Positions 40,227-48,484 are shown, counted from the stretch's first letter. The stretch is 64,000 bases of DNA from Azophilus sp965221755 (GCA_965221755.1 OZ244921.1:2294001-2358000); one strand, 5' to 3'. The notes: a model not told the origin generated them from the sequence alone. Made by a program: numbers and translations.

Positions 40227-41591
40227 TCAGGCCTTACGGAACCGCCAGCCGTACATCATGCGGCCGTAGAAGTTGAACCACTTCCTCGTTTCCTCATCGG
40301 TGAAGGGATAGTCGGCGCCGAGTTGCCGTGCGGTCGCCAAGCCGGTGACGAAACAGGTTTCCTGGCTGTTGATCAGGGTATGGGCACCGCAGTGCCAGCT
40401 CTTTCGCCGCCCCCCTTGGATGAAGCGGAACAAATGCACCAAGAGAGCGATGTGGCGCCAGTCGTGGACGACGTGCTGGAACCACCAGCGCATAACGATT
40501 TTTTTCTCGTCAATTCGATTGATGGGGTTGTAGGTCACTAGGCAGGGTTTGTCGGAAGGCTTCGCCCAGGGTTGCTGGTTGTGCATGATGTAGGTGATTT
40601 CGTAGTTGTCGGGCCGGGCGCCGTACTGTTCGATGTAGTTGCTGCGGGTGTCGAGGGCTTGGGTCTCGTTTTCCGGCAGCACTGAGGCGTCCGAATGCAC
40701 GATGGCGTGGTTGTGCAGTTCGCTTTCGTAGCGGATCGACGACAGCAGCCAGCGCTCGAAAAAACTCGGCCGGTCGAGTGCCATCAGGGTTTGGTTGGCG
40801 TTGCAGGCGAAGATTGCCTCGTCAAAGGTTTCGCGCTCTCCCGCCTCGTCCTCGACGATGACTTCATCCTTGCCACGGAACACCTTGCGCACGGGCCGAT
40901 CGAGGAAAATCTTGTCGCGGAAGTCCTCGGTCAATTTCTCATAGATGTTGCGCGTGCCGCCTTCCCAAGTCTGCATCGGCGTTGCGTTGACAATGTCGAA
41001 GAACTCGAGGTAGCGGCAAAAAAGCGACGCCGGCATGTCAAACACATTCGTCGCCATGAGGAAATTGACGAACATGGGCTTGAGCACCTTGAAGCGGAAG
41101 TCGCCGGAAAATCCGCCGAAATTGAGCACGTCACCCATGCTCAGGTAATTGAATGGATTGAGCGCGTTGAGGAACTTCGACCGGGTGCGGTTGAGCGCGC
41201 CGAACCATTTGAGCCGCCGCAGCAGTTTCTGGAAGCGGTCGATTTCCTCCCGCAGGTCATCGCCGATTTCGGTGTCGAGATCGTGGGCGTAGATTCTGCC
41301 GCGGTACTTCAGGCTATAGCTGAAGCGGGTGTCGACGAGTTTGATGCCGAGTTGCCGGGTCAGCAACTGGATATGGTGGTACACCGAGGGAATGCACGCG
41401 GTTACCGATATGTCGAAGGGAATGCTGGTGCCGTCCGCCTGTGGCATGTCGGCGGTGACCGCATTGCCGCCGAGCCGCGAGTTGGCTTCAAACAGCCGGA
41501 AATCGAAGCGGTCCGGATTCTGGTGCAAGGCCCAGGCGGCGCCAAGACCGGAAACGCCGCCGCCGATGATTGCTATTCTTTTTTTTGGCAT
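40227..41591 (-). CDS. FAD-dependent amine-oxidase-fold oxidoreductase (COG2907-like)
   Basis: 454 residues. The dinucleotide loop IAIIGGGVSGLGAAWAL opens the protein, followed by the second FAD contact FEANSRLGGNAVTAD. The C-terminal NSQETCFVTGLATARQLG and earlier NYEITYIMHNQQPW are typical of the NAD/FAD-binding group that often sits beside cyclopropane-fatty-acid-synthase-type methyltransferases. Here it is the last gene of a minus-strand cluster behind an Erg6-like methyltransferase (90-base gap). Likely oxidises or desaturates a lipid after methylation; substrate unknown. No membrane segment or signal peptide is evident. Confidence 0.8.
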   Translation of the reverse strand: MPKKRIAIIGGGVSGLGAAWALHQNPDRFDFRLFEANSRLGGNAVTADMPQADGTSIPFDISVTACIPSVYHHIQLLTRQLGIKLVDTRFSYSLKYRGRIYAHDLDTEIGDDLREEIDRFQKLLRRLKWFGALNRTRSKFLNALNPFNYLSMGDVLNFGGFSGDFRFKVLKPMFVNFLMATNVFDMPASLFCRYLEFFDIVNATPMQTWEGGTRNIYEKLTEDFRDKIFLDRPVRKVFRGKDEVIVEDEAGERETFDEAIFACNANQTLMALDRPSFFERWLLSSIRYESELHNHAIVHSDASVLPENETQALDTRSNYIEQYGARPDNYEITYIMHNQQPWAKPSDKPCLVTYNPINRIDEKKIVMRWWFQHVVHDWRHIALLVHLFRFIQGGRRKSWHCGAHTLINSQETCFVTGLATARQLGADYPFTDEETRKWFNFYGRMMYGWRFRKA

Positions 41592-41681
41592 GGTTGCCCC
41601 CTATGTTTCCAGCGCCCCGGCCGGAGCGGCCCAAGCGAACAACTTGAATGAACAGGGACGCGACTTCCCTGTTCATCCATT

Positions 41682-42710
41682 TCAACCGTCTGAGTGCTCG
41701 GGCTTTCGGGCCAGGAAGAAAAACATCGGGGTGAAAATACCGGATTTGCCGCCATCGACCAGCGCGTCCGCTGCTGCATTCAACAGCGTGCTCGCTTTCC
41801 TTGAGCCCGCAGGCACTATACGCAAACCTTCTCCGATCCTCAATCCCAGATTGGTCAGCGCTCTGCCGATGGGTGAGCGTGGCAGGCTTGAGAGCGTGAA
41901 GTCGCGGCCTTGGAAGGCCCTGTACCAAGGCGTCTCCGGGTCCGATTCGGGCGATCGGTCAAAGGCTTCGAGAAGCTCGAACCCGGCCGCTTGCAAGGCG
42001 TCGCAAATTTCCGTTGTGGAAGCGATGTCCGGCAATGCGTCCCCCACCTCGATGTCTTTCTTGATGCGCAAATGCTCTGCATTATCGGGATCGAACTGCT
42101 CGGTGAGGCACCATTCGTAACCTGCGAAACAGGCCCCTGGACGCAGAACGCGAAGGACTTCCCGGAACGCCCCCGCCTTGTCGGGCGCATGTGGCATGGA
42201 TTCGATCGCGAACGCGGCATCGTAGCTGTTGGCTTCTTCTGGAATCTGCATGTAATTGGCGTTGATGAAGCGGCACAAGGACTCGACGTCGCGGGTGTGC
42301 AGCTTCGCGCGCTCGATCTGGTAGGCACTGATGTTGATGCCGGTGAAGCTCGCGCCGGAATGGCGGGCCAGATTGCCCATTGGCCCCCCGACCCCACACC
42401 CCACATCGATCACTTGCATGCCCGGTTGAAGGGACAGGCGATCGGCAAGGAAATACTGATGTCTGAGAATTGACTCCTTGAAGCTCTCGCTCCGGTGCCG
42501 GGGCGCGAAATGAAAGGATTGTCCCCAGCCCCATTCGTAGAAATCCGTCACCAGATTGTAGTAGCTGATGACGAACGACTTGTAATTCTCCTTTCTGCTC
42601 TCCACGCCAGCACCATAGGTGGCGGTGTACTCGTCGGCCGTGGCGTTCACGTTGTCGGGAGCGAGCGCCCCGAGAGTGCGTGCGTTGGAACGTTTGGATA
42701 GGGCGCTCAT
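41682..42710 (-). CDS. Sterol C-24 methyltransferase-like protein (Erg6/SMT family)
   Basis: 342 residues from the ATG at 42710, which has AGGAGG nine bases upstream. Colinear with yeast Erg6 over its length: YYNLVTDFYEWGWGQSFHF (SMT region I, residues 50-68), the SAM motif IDVGCGVGGPMGNLAR (101-116), AFAIESMPHAPDK (167-178, Erg6 AIEATCHAP), GYEWCLTEQFD (197-207, Erg6 VYEWVMTDKYD), EVGDALP, and the C-terminal GGKSGIFTPMFFFLARKPE. These are SMT-specific regions, beyond the general methyltransferase fold. Expected reaction: SAM-dependent methylation of a sterol side-chain double bond at C-24. Middle gene of a three-gene cluster with P450 and FAD enzymes. A non-sterol isoprenoid substrate remains possible, as no oxidosqualene cyclase is in the window. 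Confidence 0.85.
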   Translation of the reverse strand: MSALSKRSNARTLGALAPDNVNATADEYTATYGAGVESRKENYKSFVISYYNLVTDFYEWGWGQSFHFAPRHRSESFKESILRHQYFLADRLSLQPGMQVIDVGCGVGGPMGNLARHSGASFTGINISAYQIERAKLHTRDVESLCRFINANYMQIPEEANSYDAAFAIESMPHAPDKAGAFREVLRVLRPGACFAGYEWCLTEQFDPDNAEHLRIKKDIEVGDALPDIASTTEICDALQAAGFELLEAFDRSPESDPETPWYRAFQGRDFTLSSLPRSPIGRALTNLGLRIGEGLRIVPAGSRKASTLLNAAADALVDGGKSGIFTPMFFFLARKPEHSDG

Positions 42711-42801
42711 TTTAGGAATCCTCCTGATCAAGATCTCTGCGAAGGCGGAACGCTTGCAGATGTTATCGATGCGGTCGGTTCGGAATTATGGCTTGGAGAG
42801 G

Positions 42802-44880
42802 TCATGCAGATCCGGCAACGGGACACTTGGCAGCAGCGGCCTCGAAAGAGGGGGAGTTGACGGCGGCGCGGGGCGGGCGGATGGACGATGGATTCAGCTC
42901 GTGCCTCTTCTCCGCAATCCGGAGCTTCATCTTGCGGGTCGGCGACATCGTCGGGAAGGGATTGATCCGAAGCTCGTAGTCAGCGGGCGCCATCTCGAAG
43001 CGGAAGTAGTGAAGGAGCATCAGCAGACTGGCAGCCAGATGGAGTTCCACCCACCGAAAGCCCAGGCACCTGTGCGTCCCCAAGCCGAAGGGAGCATAGC
43101 TCGTGCTCCGATGGGTCTTGTCGGTATCCTCCTTGTGACGTTCGATATCGAATGAGAAAGGATCGGGGAAGACGTCTTCCATGTAGTGCGTGGCCGAATA
43201 GACAAGGTGGATTTTTGCGCCCACCGGGAGTTCGTAGCCCTCGACTACGCAGCCGTTCATCACCGTTCTGATAAGCATGGGGATAATCGGGTAGAGTCGT
43301 TGGGACTCCATGAAGAAGCGGTAGGTGAGATCGATTTCCGATTTGCTCAGCATCTCCGCTTCAGGGTCGCCCGCCGCGAAGATCCTGTCAGCCTCATCTT
43401 GGACCTGCTTGTACAACTCGGGCTGACGCAGCAGGTTGTACAGCGCGAAACTCATTGCATTGCCTAGGTAGAGGCTGACGATCAGGGGGGAAATCAGGGA
43501 GAAGGGAAGATCGGTCTCGGGCAGAAACTGCGGATCGGCAGCGTGCAAGCTCAGCACATCGTCCACAATATCGCGGGGGCACCCGACGCGCTGGGCCGGC
43601 GTATGCACAGCCATGATGCGGCTCACCAACTCGTCGATCCGCTTCTTGCGCCGACTCATGCCCGGAGTTTTCAGCGTGAACTTCGGGAGTACGTGCTGAA
43701 CATGCGTCATCAATGACAGCTCCTTGAACGTGAGCAGTTCCCGGAATTCCTCTTGGGTGTTGATGCCGACCGAGAGCTGCGAAAATGTTTCGTTCATGAA
43801 GTTTTGGCACGCCTCAACGGCGGGCAACACATCGCCGACCTTCCATTGCGCTATATGTTCGCGGGAGTAGTGGTACAACTCGTCGAGACGACCGCTCAGT
43901 GCGCTGCGCGAATAGGTTGCCTGAATGGCTTTGCGCATGCGGAAATGATCGGCGCCATCCATCGAGGGCAGAATGCGAGATGCGCCATACACCTGCTCGA
44001 ATCCCGAAAGGTAGTCCTTCGACCGCAAGTTGCTGCGGCCCTCCCGCTGCATCCAGTGGTTGGCCTCGGGGCCTGCAAGAACAAGCATCCCCTCCTTCTG
44101 GAAGGGTGCATTGATCCTGAAGACAGGTCCGTTCTTGCGGGCAATGTCGGCAAAGAAAGCGGGAAGATTGCCGGTCCGCAACATCGGACTGCAGAGCAGG
44201 TCGCGCAGCGGAGCCGAGGGAATCGGCTTGATGTTCAGGACCCGTTGAAACTGCGGTTGCGCGATGCTCTTGGCGGTTGCCTCGCCGATTGAACGGCCGA
44301 TGATATCAAATTTGCAAACTAGGTCGATGCGTTCGGCGGCCTCTTCGTCCAGAGGGAAAATGAGATGCAGGACTTGGCACGAATTGGCGAGTGCGACCAG
44401 AATTGCGTCCGTGGGATGGGGGATTTCACCCGCCAGCAGAACCTTGGCAATCCGCTCCTTGACGAATTCGCTCGGTATGTGGTCGGGTGTGGCGTAGGCG
44501 TCCGTCTGCCAAGTGCCCTGGGTGAGAGACCAGAATCCGCCGTTATGATAGCTCAGGATTCCATCTTCCTCGAGGCTATCCAAGGTGGCTGCCGTGATCG
44601 CTTCGGAGCGCCGCGAGAGGTATTCGATCCAGTATCGGGTGCCCCGCTTCTGCGGCTCGTCGCCGATCTCCTTCAGGATGGAATTCAAATGGGGGTCTCC
44701 GGTAGTAGCCGGGTCGATGACGAAGAGGCGGTCCTGATCCATGTCAATGCGACCCAGGAGCGCCAGTTCGGCAAGGCCAGCACCTATGACGGCACAGTTC
44801 AGGTTCCAGCCGGGAACCTGATGAAAGTAGCCGCTATCCTCATTAAGGAGCAGCAGAACCAACTCATGCACTAAGTTCAA
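42802..44880 (-). CDS. GPP34 (GOLPH3-like) domain fused to cytochrome P450
   Basis: 692 residues. TTG start at 44880 with an ideal AAGGAGG six bases upstream. Residues 1-200 match the GPP34/GOLPH3 fold: LVHELVLLLLNEDSGYF, AVIGAGLAELALLGRIDMDQD, VIDPATTGDPHLNSIL, and a helical C-part. Residues 225-665 form a P450: C-helix DHFRMRK, K-helix ESQR (525-528), and the heme loop FGLGTHRCLG with Cys605. The I-helix reads YLGNAMSFA, where the usual acidic residue and threonine are absent. GPP34 proteins bind phosphoinositide head groups in eukaryotes, so the domain may anchor the P450 to membrane. First gene of the cluster ahead of the SMT-like gene. Confidence 0.85.
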   Translation of the reverse strand: MNLVHELVLLLLNEDSGYFHQVPGWNLNCAVIGAGLAELALLGRIDMDQDRLFVIDPATTGDPHLNSILKEIGDEPQKRGTRYWIEYLSRRSEAITAATLDSLEEDGILSYHNGGFWSLTQGTWQTDAYATPDHIPSEFVKERIAKVLLAGEIPHPTDAILVALANSCQVLHLIFPLDEEAAERIDLVCKFDIIGRSIGEATAKSIAQPQFQRVLNIKPIPSAPLRDLLCSPMLRTGNLPAFFADIARKNGPVFRINAPFQKEGMLVLAGPEANHWMQREGRSNLRSKDYLSGFEQVYGASRILPSMDGADHFRMRKAIQATYSRSALSGRLDELYHYSREHIAQWKVGDVLPAVEACQNFMNETFSQLSVGINTQEEFRELLTFKELSLMTHVQHVLPKFTLKTPGMSRRKKRIDELVSRIMAVHTPAQRVGCPRDIVDDVLSLHAADPQFLPETDLPFSLISPLIVSLYLGNAMSFALYNLLRQPELYKQVQDEADRIFAAGDPEAEMLSKSEIDLTYRFFMESQRLYPIIPMLIRTVMNGCVVEGYELPVGAKIHLVYSATHYMEDVFPDPFSFDIERHKEDTDKTHRSTSYAPFGLGTHRCLGFRWVELHLAASLLMLLHYFRFEMAPADYELRINPFPTMSPTRKMKLRIAEKRHELNPSSIRPPRAAVNSPSFEAAAAKCPVAGSA

Positions 44881-44956
44881 GGACTGCCTCCTTCTTCTTT
44901 GGAACAGGACTTAAACACAATTAGGGAAGCTCTGATCCAAGCCCCGGTTTGGCGGT

Positions 44957-45115
44957 TCACCGGCTTTTCGCGCCTGCCCTCGGATAAAGCGGCTCGATCC
45001 GCGCCTCCAGCCGCGACCAAGGAGTCAGACCGTCCGTCTTCTCCAGAAACAACTCGCGCCGCGTCCTGCGCTCCCTCCCTTCGTGCTCCAGTTCCTCGAA
45101 CGTCAACTGCTCCAT
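44957..45115 (-). pseudogene. IS5-family transposase, N-terminal fragment
   Basis: About 52 codons, MEQLTFEELEHEGRERRTRR then LFLEKTDGLTPWSRLEARIEP, the standard start of IS5-type transposases (TRRERFL...PWxxLxxLIEPxYP). It stops at PRAGAKSR; the DDE core is missing. Lies just upstream of the GPP34-P450 gene and may mark one boundary of the acquired segment. Confidence 0.75.
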
Positions 45116-45336
45116 CCCCAACTTATCGTCAAAACCGGTGGAAGGCATTATCTTTCATTGGCGACGCTCATTTCAAGATCGGGCCGACAGAGACGATCAG
45201 AGCTTTTCCAAGGTGCGCATTCCAATCGAATTCACCTAGATTGTCAAGAGTTTGCACGGGTTTGCACGGGTTTGTCAACGCAAAGCAGAGATGTCCCCTT
45301 TGGCCAGCCTTCGGGTTCCGCCGTTCCGGCGCGGCC

Positions 45337-46050
45337 TCAGCCGGGAGGCGCCCCCGCATCGAACTGGAAGCCCCGGCGCCAGGGGTGGTCCGGAGCCGGC
45401 TTCCAGTCGCGTCGGGACCGCTGCGCCGCCTTCGCCAGTTCCACGCGCGAACGCACCGTCCTGCCGCCCTCCACCGGCGGCGGCTCCCCGCCCTCGCCGA
45501 GCAGCATGACCGGCAGCTCGCGCCCGTCGCGAAGCACCGTCGCCGCGCCGTCGTGGCCCTTGCAGACCGTCACCGCCGCGCCGCGCAGCCGGCAGCCCCC
45601 GCCATGTCCCGTGACTTGGCAGGCGCGCCCCTCGAAGCTGACCGTCAGGCCCTTGGCCAGCTTGCGCGCATGCTGCTCGCAGAGGATCAGGTCCAGCTCA
45701 CGGGCGTCGCGCAGCACCGACCGGTGCGCGTGCGCCGGGTTGCGCGGCGCCACCGCGAAGCGCCGGTTGAAGTCCGCCATGAACTCCGGCAGGTAGGCGT
45801 TGCCCGCCGCCATGCCGTCGATCCCGCGCAGCCGCATCTCCTTGACCAGCCGATCTTGGAACGTCCGGCTGGCCCGCTCCACGCGCCCCTTCGCCTGCGG
45901 GCCGCCCGCATGGATCCCCGCGATGTCCAGCGTCAGCAGGGCCCGCGGGAACTGCCGCGGCCGGCCCTCGGCGCCCTTGCGGTTGACCCGGAAGACGCTG
46001 TGGCGGTCCGAGTGGCAGGCCACCGGCCGGCGAGTGGCTCGCGCTGCTCG
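45337..46050 (-). pseudogene. ISNCY/IS1202-like transposase, C-terminal fragment
   Basis: From about SDRHSVFRVNRKGAEGRP onward this matches the C-terminal half of IS1202-type integrase-core transposases: LLTLDIAGIHAGGPQAKGRV, RASRTFQDRLVKEMRLRGID, AYLPEFMADFNRRFAVAPRN, then a C-terminal beta domain. The DNA-binding domain and first catalytic Asp are missing upstream, where the sequence changes near 46050. The motif AGAGATGTCCCCTTT around 45285 could be the old terminal repeat. Decayed, not functional. Confidence 0.8.
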
Positions 46051-46169
46051 GCTGGTGCGCCGGGGCGTTCAAGGTCTGTGAAACATCAACCTCCCCTTGA
46101 TATGCTATATGCTGTGGTTGTCATGAGGCTGCGCTCCTGTTGTGCGGTAACTGTCTGATCTGATGACAT

Positions 46170-46195
46170 TTACCATGCACGATTACCATGCACGA
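46170..46195. repeat. Two tandem 13-bp direct repeats
   Basis: TTACCATGCACGA occurs twice in direct succession, about 75 bases upstream of the SRPBCC gene. Could be a regulator site or a replication-slippage scar. Confidence 0.5.
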
Positions 46196-46268
46196 TGCAG
46201 CCTCCCTCAAACCCCGTGGCAAGAAACCCGGGCCAAGGAACGACAACGAGGAAGAGGAGTAATCGCAT

Positions 46269-46778
46269 ATGAAGCCCATCAAGATCAGCCGGACCGTCGC
46301 CGCAACAGCGCAGGCCGTGTTCGATGTCGTCGCCAATGGCCGCAACTACGGCAGGGCGATTCCGGAGATTGATACGGTGCATTTCCTCACTGACAATGAA
46401 ACTGGAGTCGGTGCCCGATTTCAAGAAACCCGTCGCTTCAGCGGCGTGCAGGCGTTGTTTGCGAAGGTCTTTGGCCTGTCGGCGACTGAAAGCGAGGTGA
46501 CCGGCTTCGAGGATGGCAGGATGGTCCGGTTGGCGACCGAGGAGGCAGGGGCCCTCTGGGACACGACCTTTACCGTGACGCCCAATGAAAGCGACGATCA
46601 AGCCCAACTCGACATGCTGGTCCGGATAGAGCCGATCAGCTTCATGGGCAAGCTGGTCACACCCTTTCTCCGGCCAGCGGCCATGAAGGGCATTACCGCC
46701 GATGTGGAGGCCGTGAAGGCCTATGTGGAGTCGGGGTCGTCTTCGGATGGGGGGGAGAACGGGGGGGTGCCCGGTTGA
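46269..46778 (+). CDS. SRPBCC-superfamily protein (START-like/polyketide cyclase fold)
   Basis: 169 residues with GAGGAG nine bases upstream of the ATG. The start MKPIKISRTVAATAQAVFDVVANGRNYGRAIPEI is typical of SRPBCC proteins, which form a deep pocket for lipids or aromatic molecules, and the helix at the end (TADVEAVKAYVESG) closes it. A hydrophobic-ligand carrier or cyclase role would fit the nearby lipid-modifying cluster, but it is on the other strand and separated by transposon debris, so the link is weak. The last 10-15 residues (DGGENGGVPG) look like run-on sequence. Confidence 0.7.
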   Translation: MKPIKISRTVAATAQAVFDVVANGRNYGRAIPEIDTVHFLTDNETGVGARFQETRRFSGVQALFAKVFGLSATESEVTGFEDGRMVRLATEEAGALWDTTFTVTPNESDDQAQLDMLVRIEPISFMGKLVTPFLRPAAMKGITADVEAVKAYVESGSSSDGGENGGVPG

Positions 46779-46903
46779 ACTGCAGGGCGCTGGCGTGGGG
46801 ACGGAGCCGGACTTAGGGCGGCCCCGGATTGTGGCTCGGTGCCGCCATCTAAACGGTACCCGCTGAACGACGCGAACTTCGACTTGGAGACGAACTTCCT
46901 CGA

Positions 46904-47070
46904 ATGCCGGGGCGCTGGCGCATCGGCAACGAGACATTCAACACCCCGAAGAACCAAGGATGCGGCTGCAAGCGCAGCTTCGGCCGCAGCAACAAGCCTC
47001 TGGCGACGGCGTTCGCCAACCTGACGAACCTCGCCTTTCCGATCGACTGGGTGCGGAGTGGAAGCTGCCG
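46904..47070 (+). pseudogene. DDE transposase, C-terminal fragment
   Basis: Reads RWRIGNETFNTPKNQGCGCK then LATAFANLTNLAFPIDW, the end region common to several transposases (RWRIENETFNTLKNQG...LAxVFAxLMLLAFLID). The reading frame upstream lacks the catalytic core. It is the third transposase fragment in 2.1 kb. A degraded piece, with the catalytic Glu possibly the one in NETF. Confidence 0.6.
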
Positions 47071-47125
47071 GCTTGTTCCGGGCGGCTCAGGCCAAGGCGG
47101 AACGGCCCTCGTGTTTTCGGGAGAA

Positions 47126-48133
47126 TCAGGCCGCCGTCAATGCAGCGATCAGCCGCCGCTGCTCATCGACCGGGATGCCCCCGTATGCCGCCGCCGTGCG
47201 ATCAACCAAATCACCGTAGCGGGCTTTGATCAGCCCCGGGATGGCGGCGGGTTCGCCGCTCACCGCAAAGGCGTCCAGCATCTCATCGCTGATCAGCGAG
47301 CCCATTTCCACCCAACGGCCCTGCTTGGACATGCGGTTCAGTTCCGGCTGCAGTTCGCCGGCACCGATGCTGTCGAGCACCGGCTTGTAGGCCGGGGTCG
47401 AACCGTAGAAGGCAATCTGCTGCCGGGTGGCCGCCTCGGCCTTGGCGGTTTCCTCTTCATTCTGGCCGGTCACCACGAACAACGGATAGCTGATCTCGAA
47501 GTCGCTGCGCTGCTTGCCGGCCTTGGCGAAGCCCCGCTCCAGGGCTGGCAGCGTGGTTTCCCGGAGGTAGCGTTCGGTGGTGAAGGCATGGACGATCACC
47601 CCATCGGCCACTTCGCCGGCCACCTCCGTCATCCGCGGCCCCACTGCGGCGAGAAACACCTTCGGCGGGCCGTACTCGTTGTTGGTTGGAGTGAAGAAGG
47701 GCGTCATCAGCGTATGCTGGTAGAACCGCCCGGCGAACTGCAGCGGCTCGCCCTGGTGCCAGTTGGCCCAAATGGCCCGCATGGCCAGGATGAACTCCCG
47801 CATCCGCGGCGCGGGATTCGACCACGGCATGCTGAAGCGCTTGGTGATGTGGGCGCGAATCTGCGAACCGATGCCCAGCACGAAACGCCCCTTGGAGACG
47901 GCGTTCAAATCGTGGCCAATGTTGGCCAAGGTCATCGGCGAACGGCCAAAGGCCACCGCGATCGAGGTCATCAGCTCCACGCGCTCAGTATGCTGCGCGG
48001 CAACCACCAGAGGGAAAAACGGATCGTGGGCGGTTTCCGCCGTCATCAGGCCGGAATAGCCAAGCTCCTCCAGCCCCTGTGCCTGCTCGCCCACCTTGTG
48101 CAAGTCCCAATCGATTCCACCATCTACTTTCAC
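47126..48133 (-). CDS. Luciferase-like (LLM class) flavin/F420-dependent oxidoreductase
   Basis: 335 residues with a GTG start. TIM-barrel of the bacterial luciferase superfamily, in the subgroup usually labelled F420-dependent. Visible blocks: GYSGLMTAETAHDPFFPLV, MTSIAVAFGRSPMTLANIGHDL, KGRFVLGIGSQIRAHITKRF, and PKVFLAAVGPRMTEVAGEVADG. Whether it uses F420 or FMN cannot be decided here; no F420 biosynthesis gene is in the window. Convergent with transposase debris and divergent from argC across the composite repeat. Confidence 0.85.
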   Translation of the reverse strand: MKVDGGIDWDLHKVGEQAQGLEELGYSGLMTAETAHDPFFPLVVAAQHTERVELMTSIAVAFGRSPMTLANIGHDLNAVSKGRFVLGIGSQIRAHITKRFSMPWSNPAPRMREFILAMRAIWANWHQGEPLQFAGRFYQHTLMTPFFTPTNNEYGPPKVFLAAVGPRMTEVAGEVADGVIVHAFTTERYLRETTLPALERGFAKAGKQRSDFEISYPLFVVTGQNEEETAKAEAATRQQIAFYGSTPAYKPVLDSIGAGELQPELNRMSKQGRWVEMGSLISDEMLDAFAVSGEPAAIPGLIKARYGDLVDRTAAAYGGIPVDEQRRLIAALTAA

Positions 48134-48282
48134 TTGAACCTCCGAACAGGGTTGTCAGCCAAATCGTCATGCAGCCGTCGCTGCGGCAGCGAATTGTTCC
48201 AGCTTGGAACACGGGACGCAATCTTCGGCTGGCGCCAAACTCCACGTGTGGCCCGGCACCTTCTTGGCGCCTTCTGCCTGCG

Positions 48283-48420
48283 CGCGCGGGCTCAGAAACA
48301 TCTCAGAACCCGACCCACGCAAAAGGCGCGGAGCTTCGCGGCAGCGAAACTCCATCCGCGACCGTCAGGTCGCGCGTGTGTGTGCGGGCTCAAAGACATA
48401 TCGGAGTCTGACCCACGCAA
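48283..48420 (-). repeat. Composite palindromic repeat, copy C
   Basis: Order: a GCGGGCTCAGAAAC-type unit (48283-48321), a two-hairpin core GGAGCTTCGCggcaGCGAAACTCC plus CGCGACCGTCAGGTCGCG (48326-48376), and a second GCGGGCTCAAAGAC-type unit (48382-48420). Related to copies at 25126 and 29325. It lies in the leader of argC, 65 bases before the start. Confidence 0.75.
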
Positions 48421-48484
48421 CGGTAGCGGCTATTTTCCCGGCAGTACAATAGAATGGAGTTATCAAGGTAGGGAATCCGCCTTA

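Noticed and set aside
41682..42710. Ordinary ubiE-type or cyclopropane-fatty-acid methyltransferase
   Set aside because: The aromatic region I before the SAM motif and the C-terminal GGKS...FTPM...ARKP block are specific to sterol methyltransferases and absent from those families.
46904..48484. Possible long N-terminal extension of ArgC, since its frame stays open for 1.5 kb upstream
   Set aside because: The upstream part encodes transposase remnant, then antisense of the luciferase-like gene, then the palindromic repeat; ArgC similarity begins exactly at 48485.
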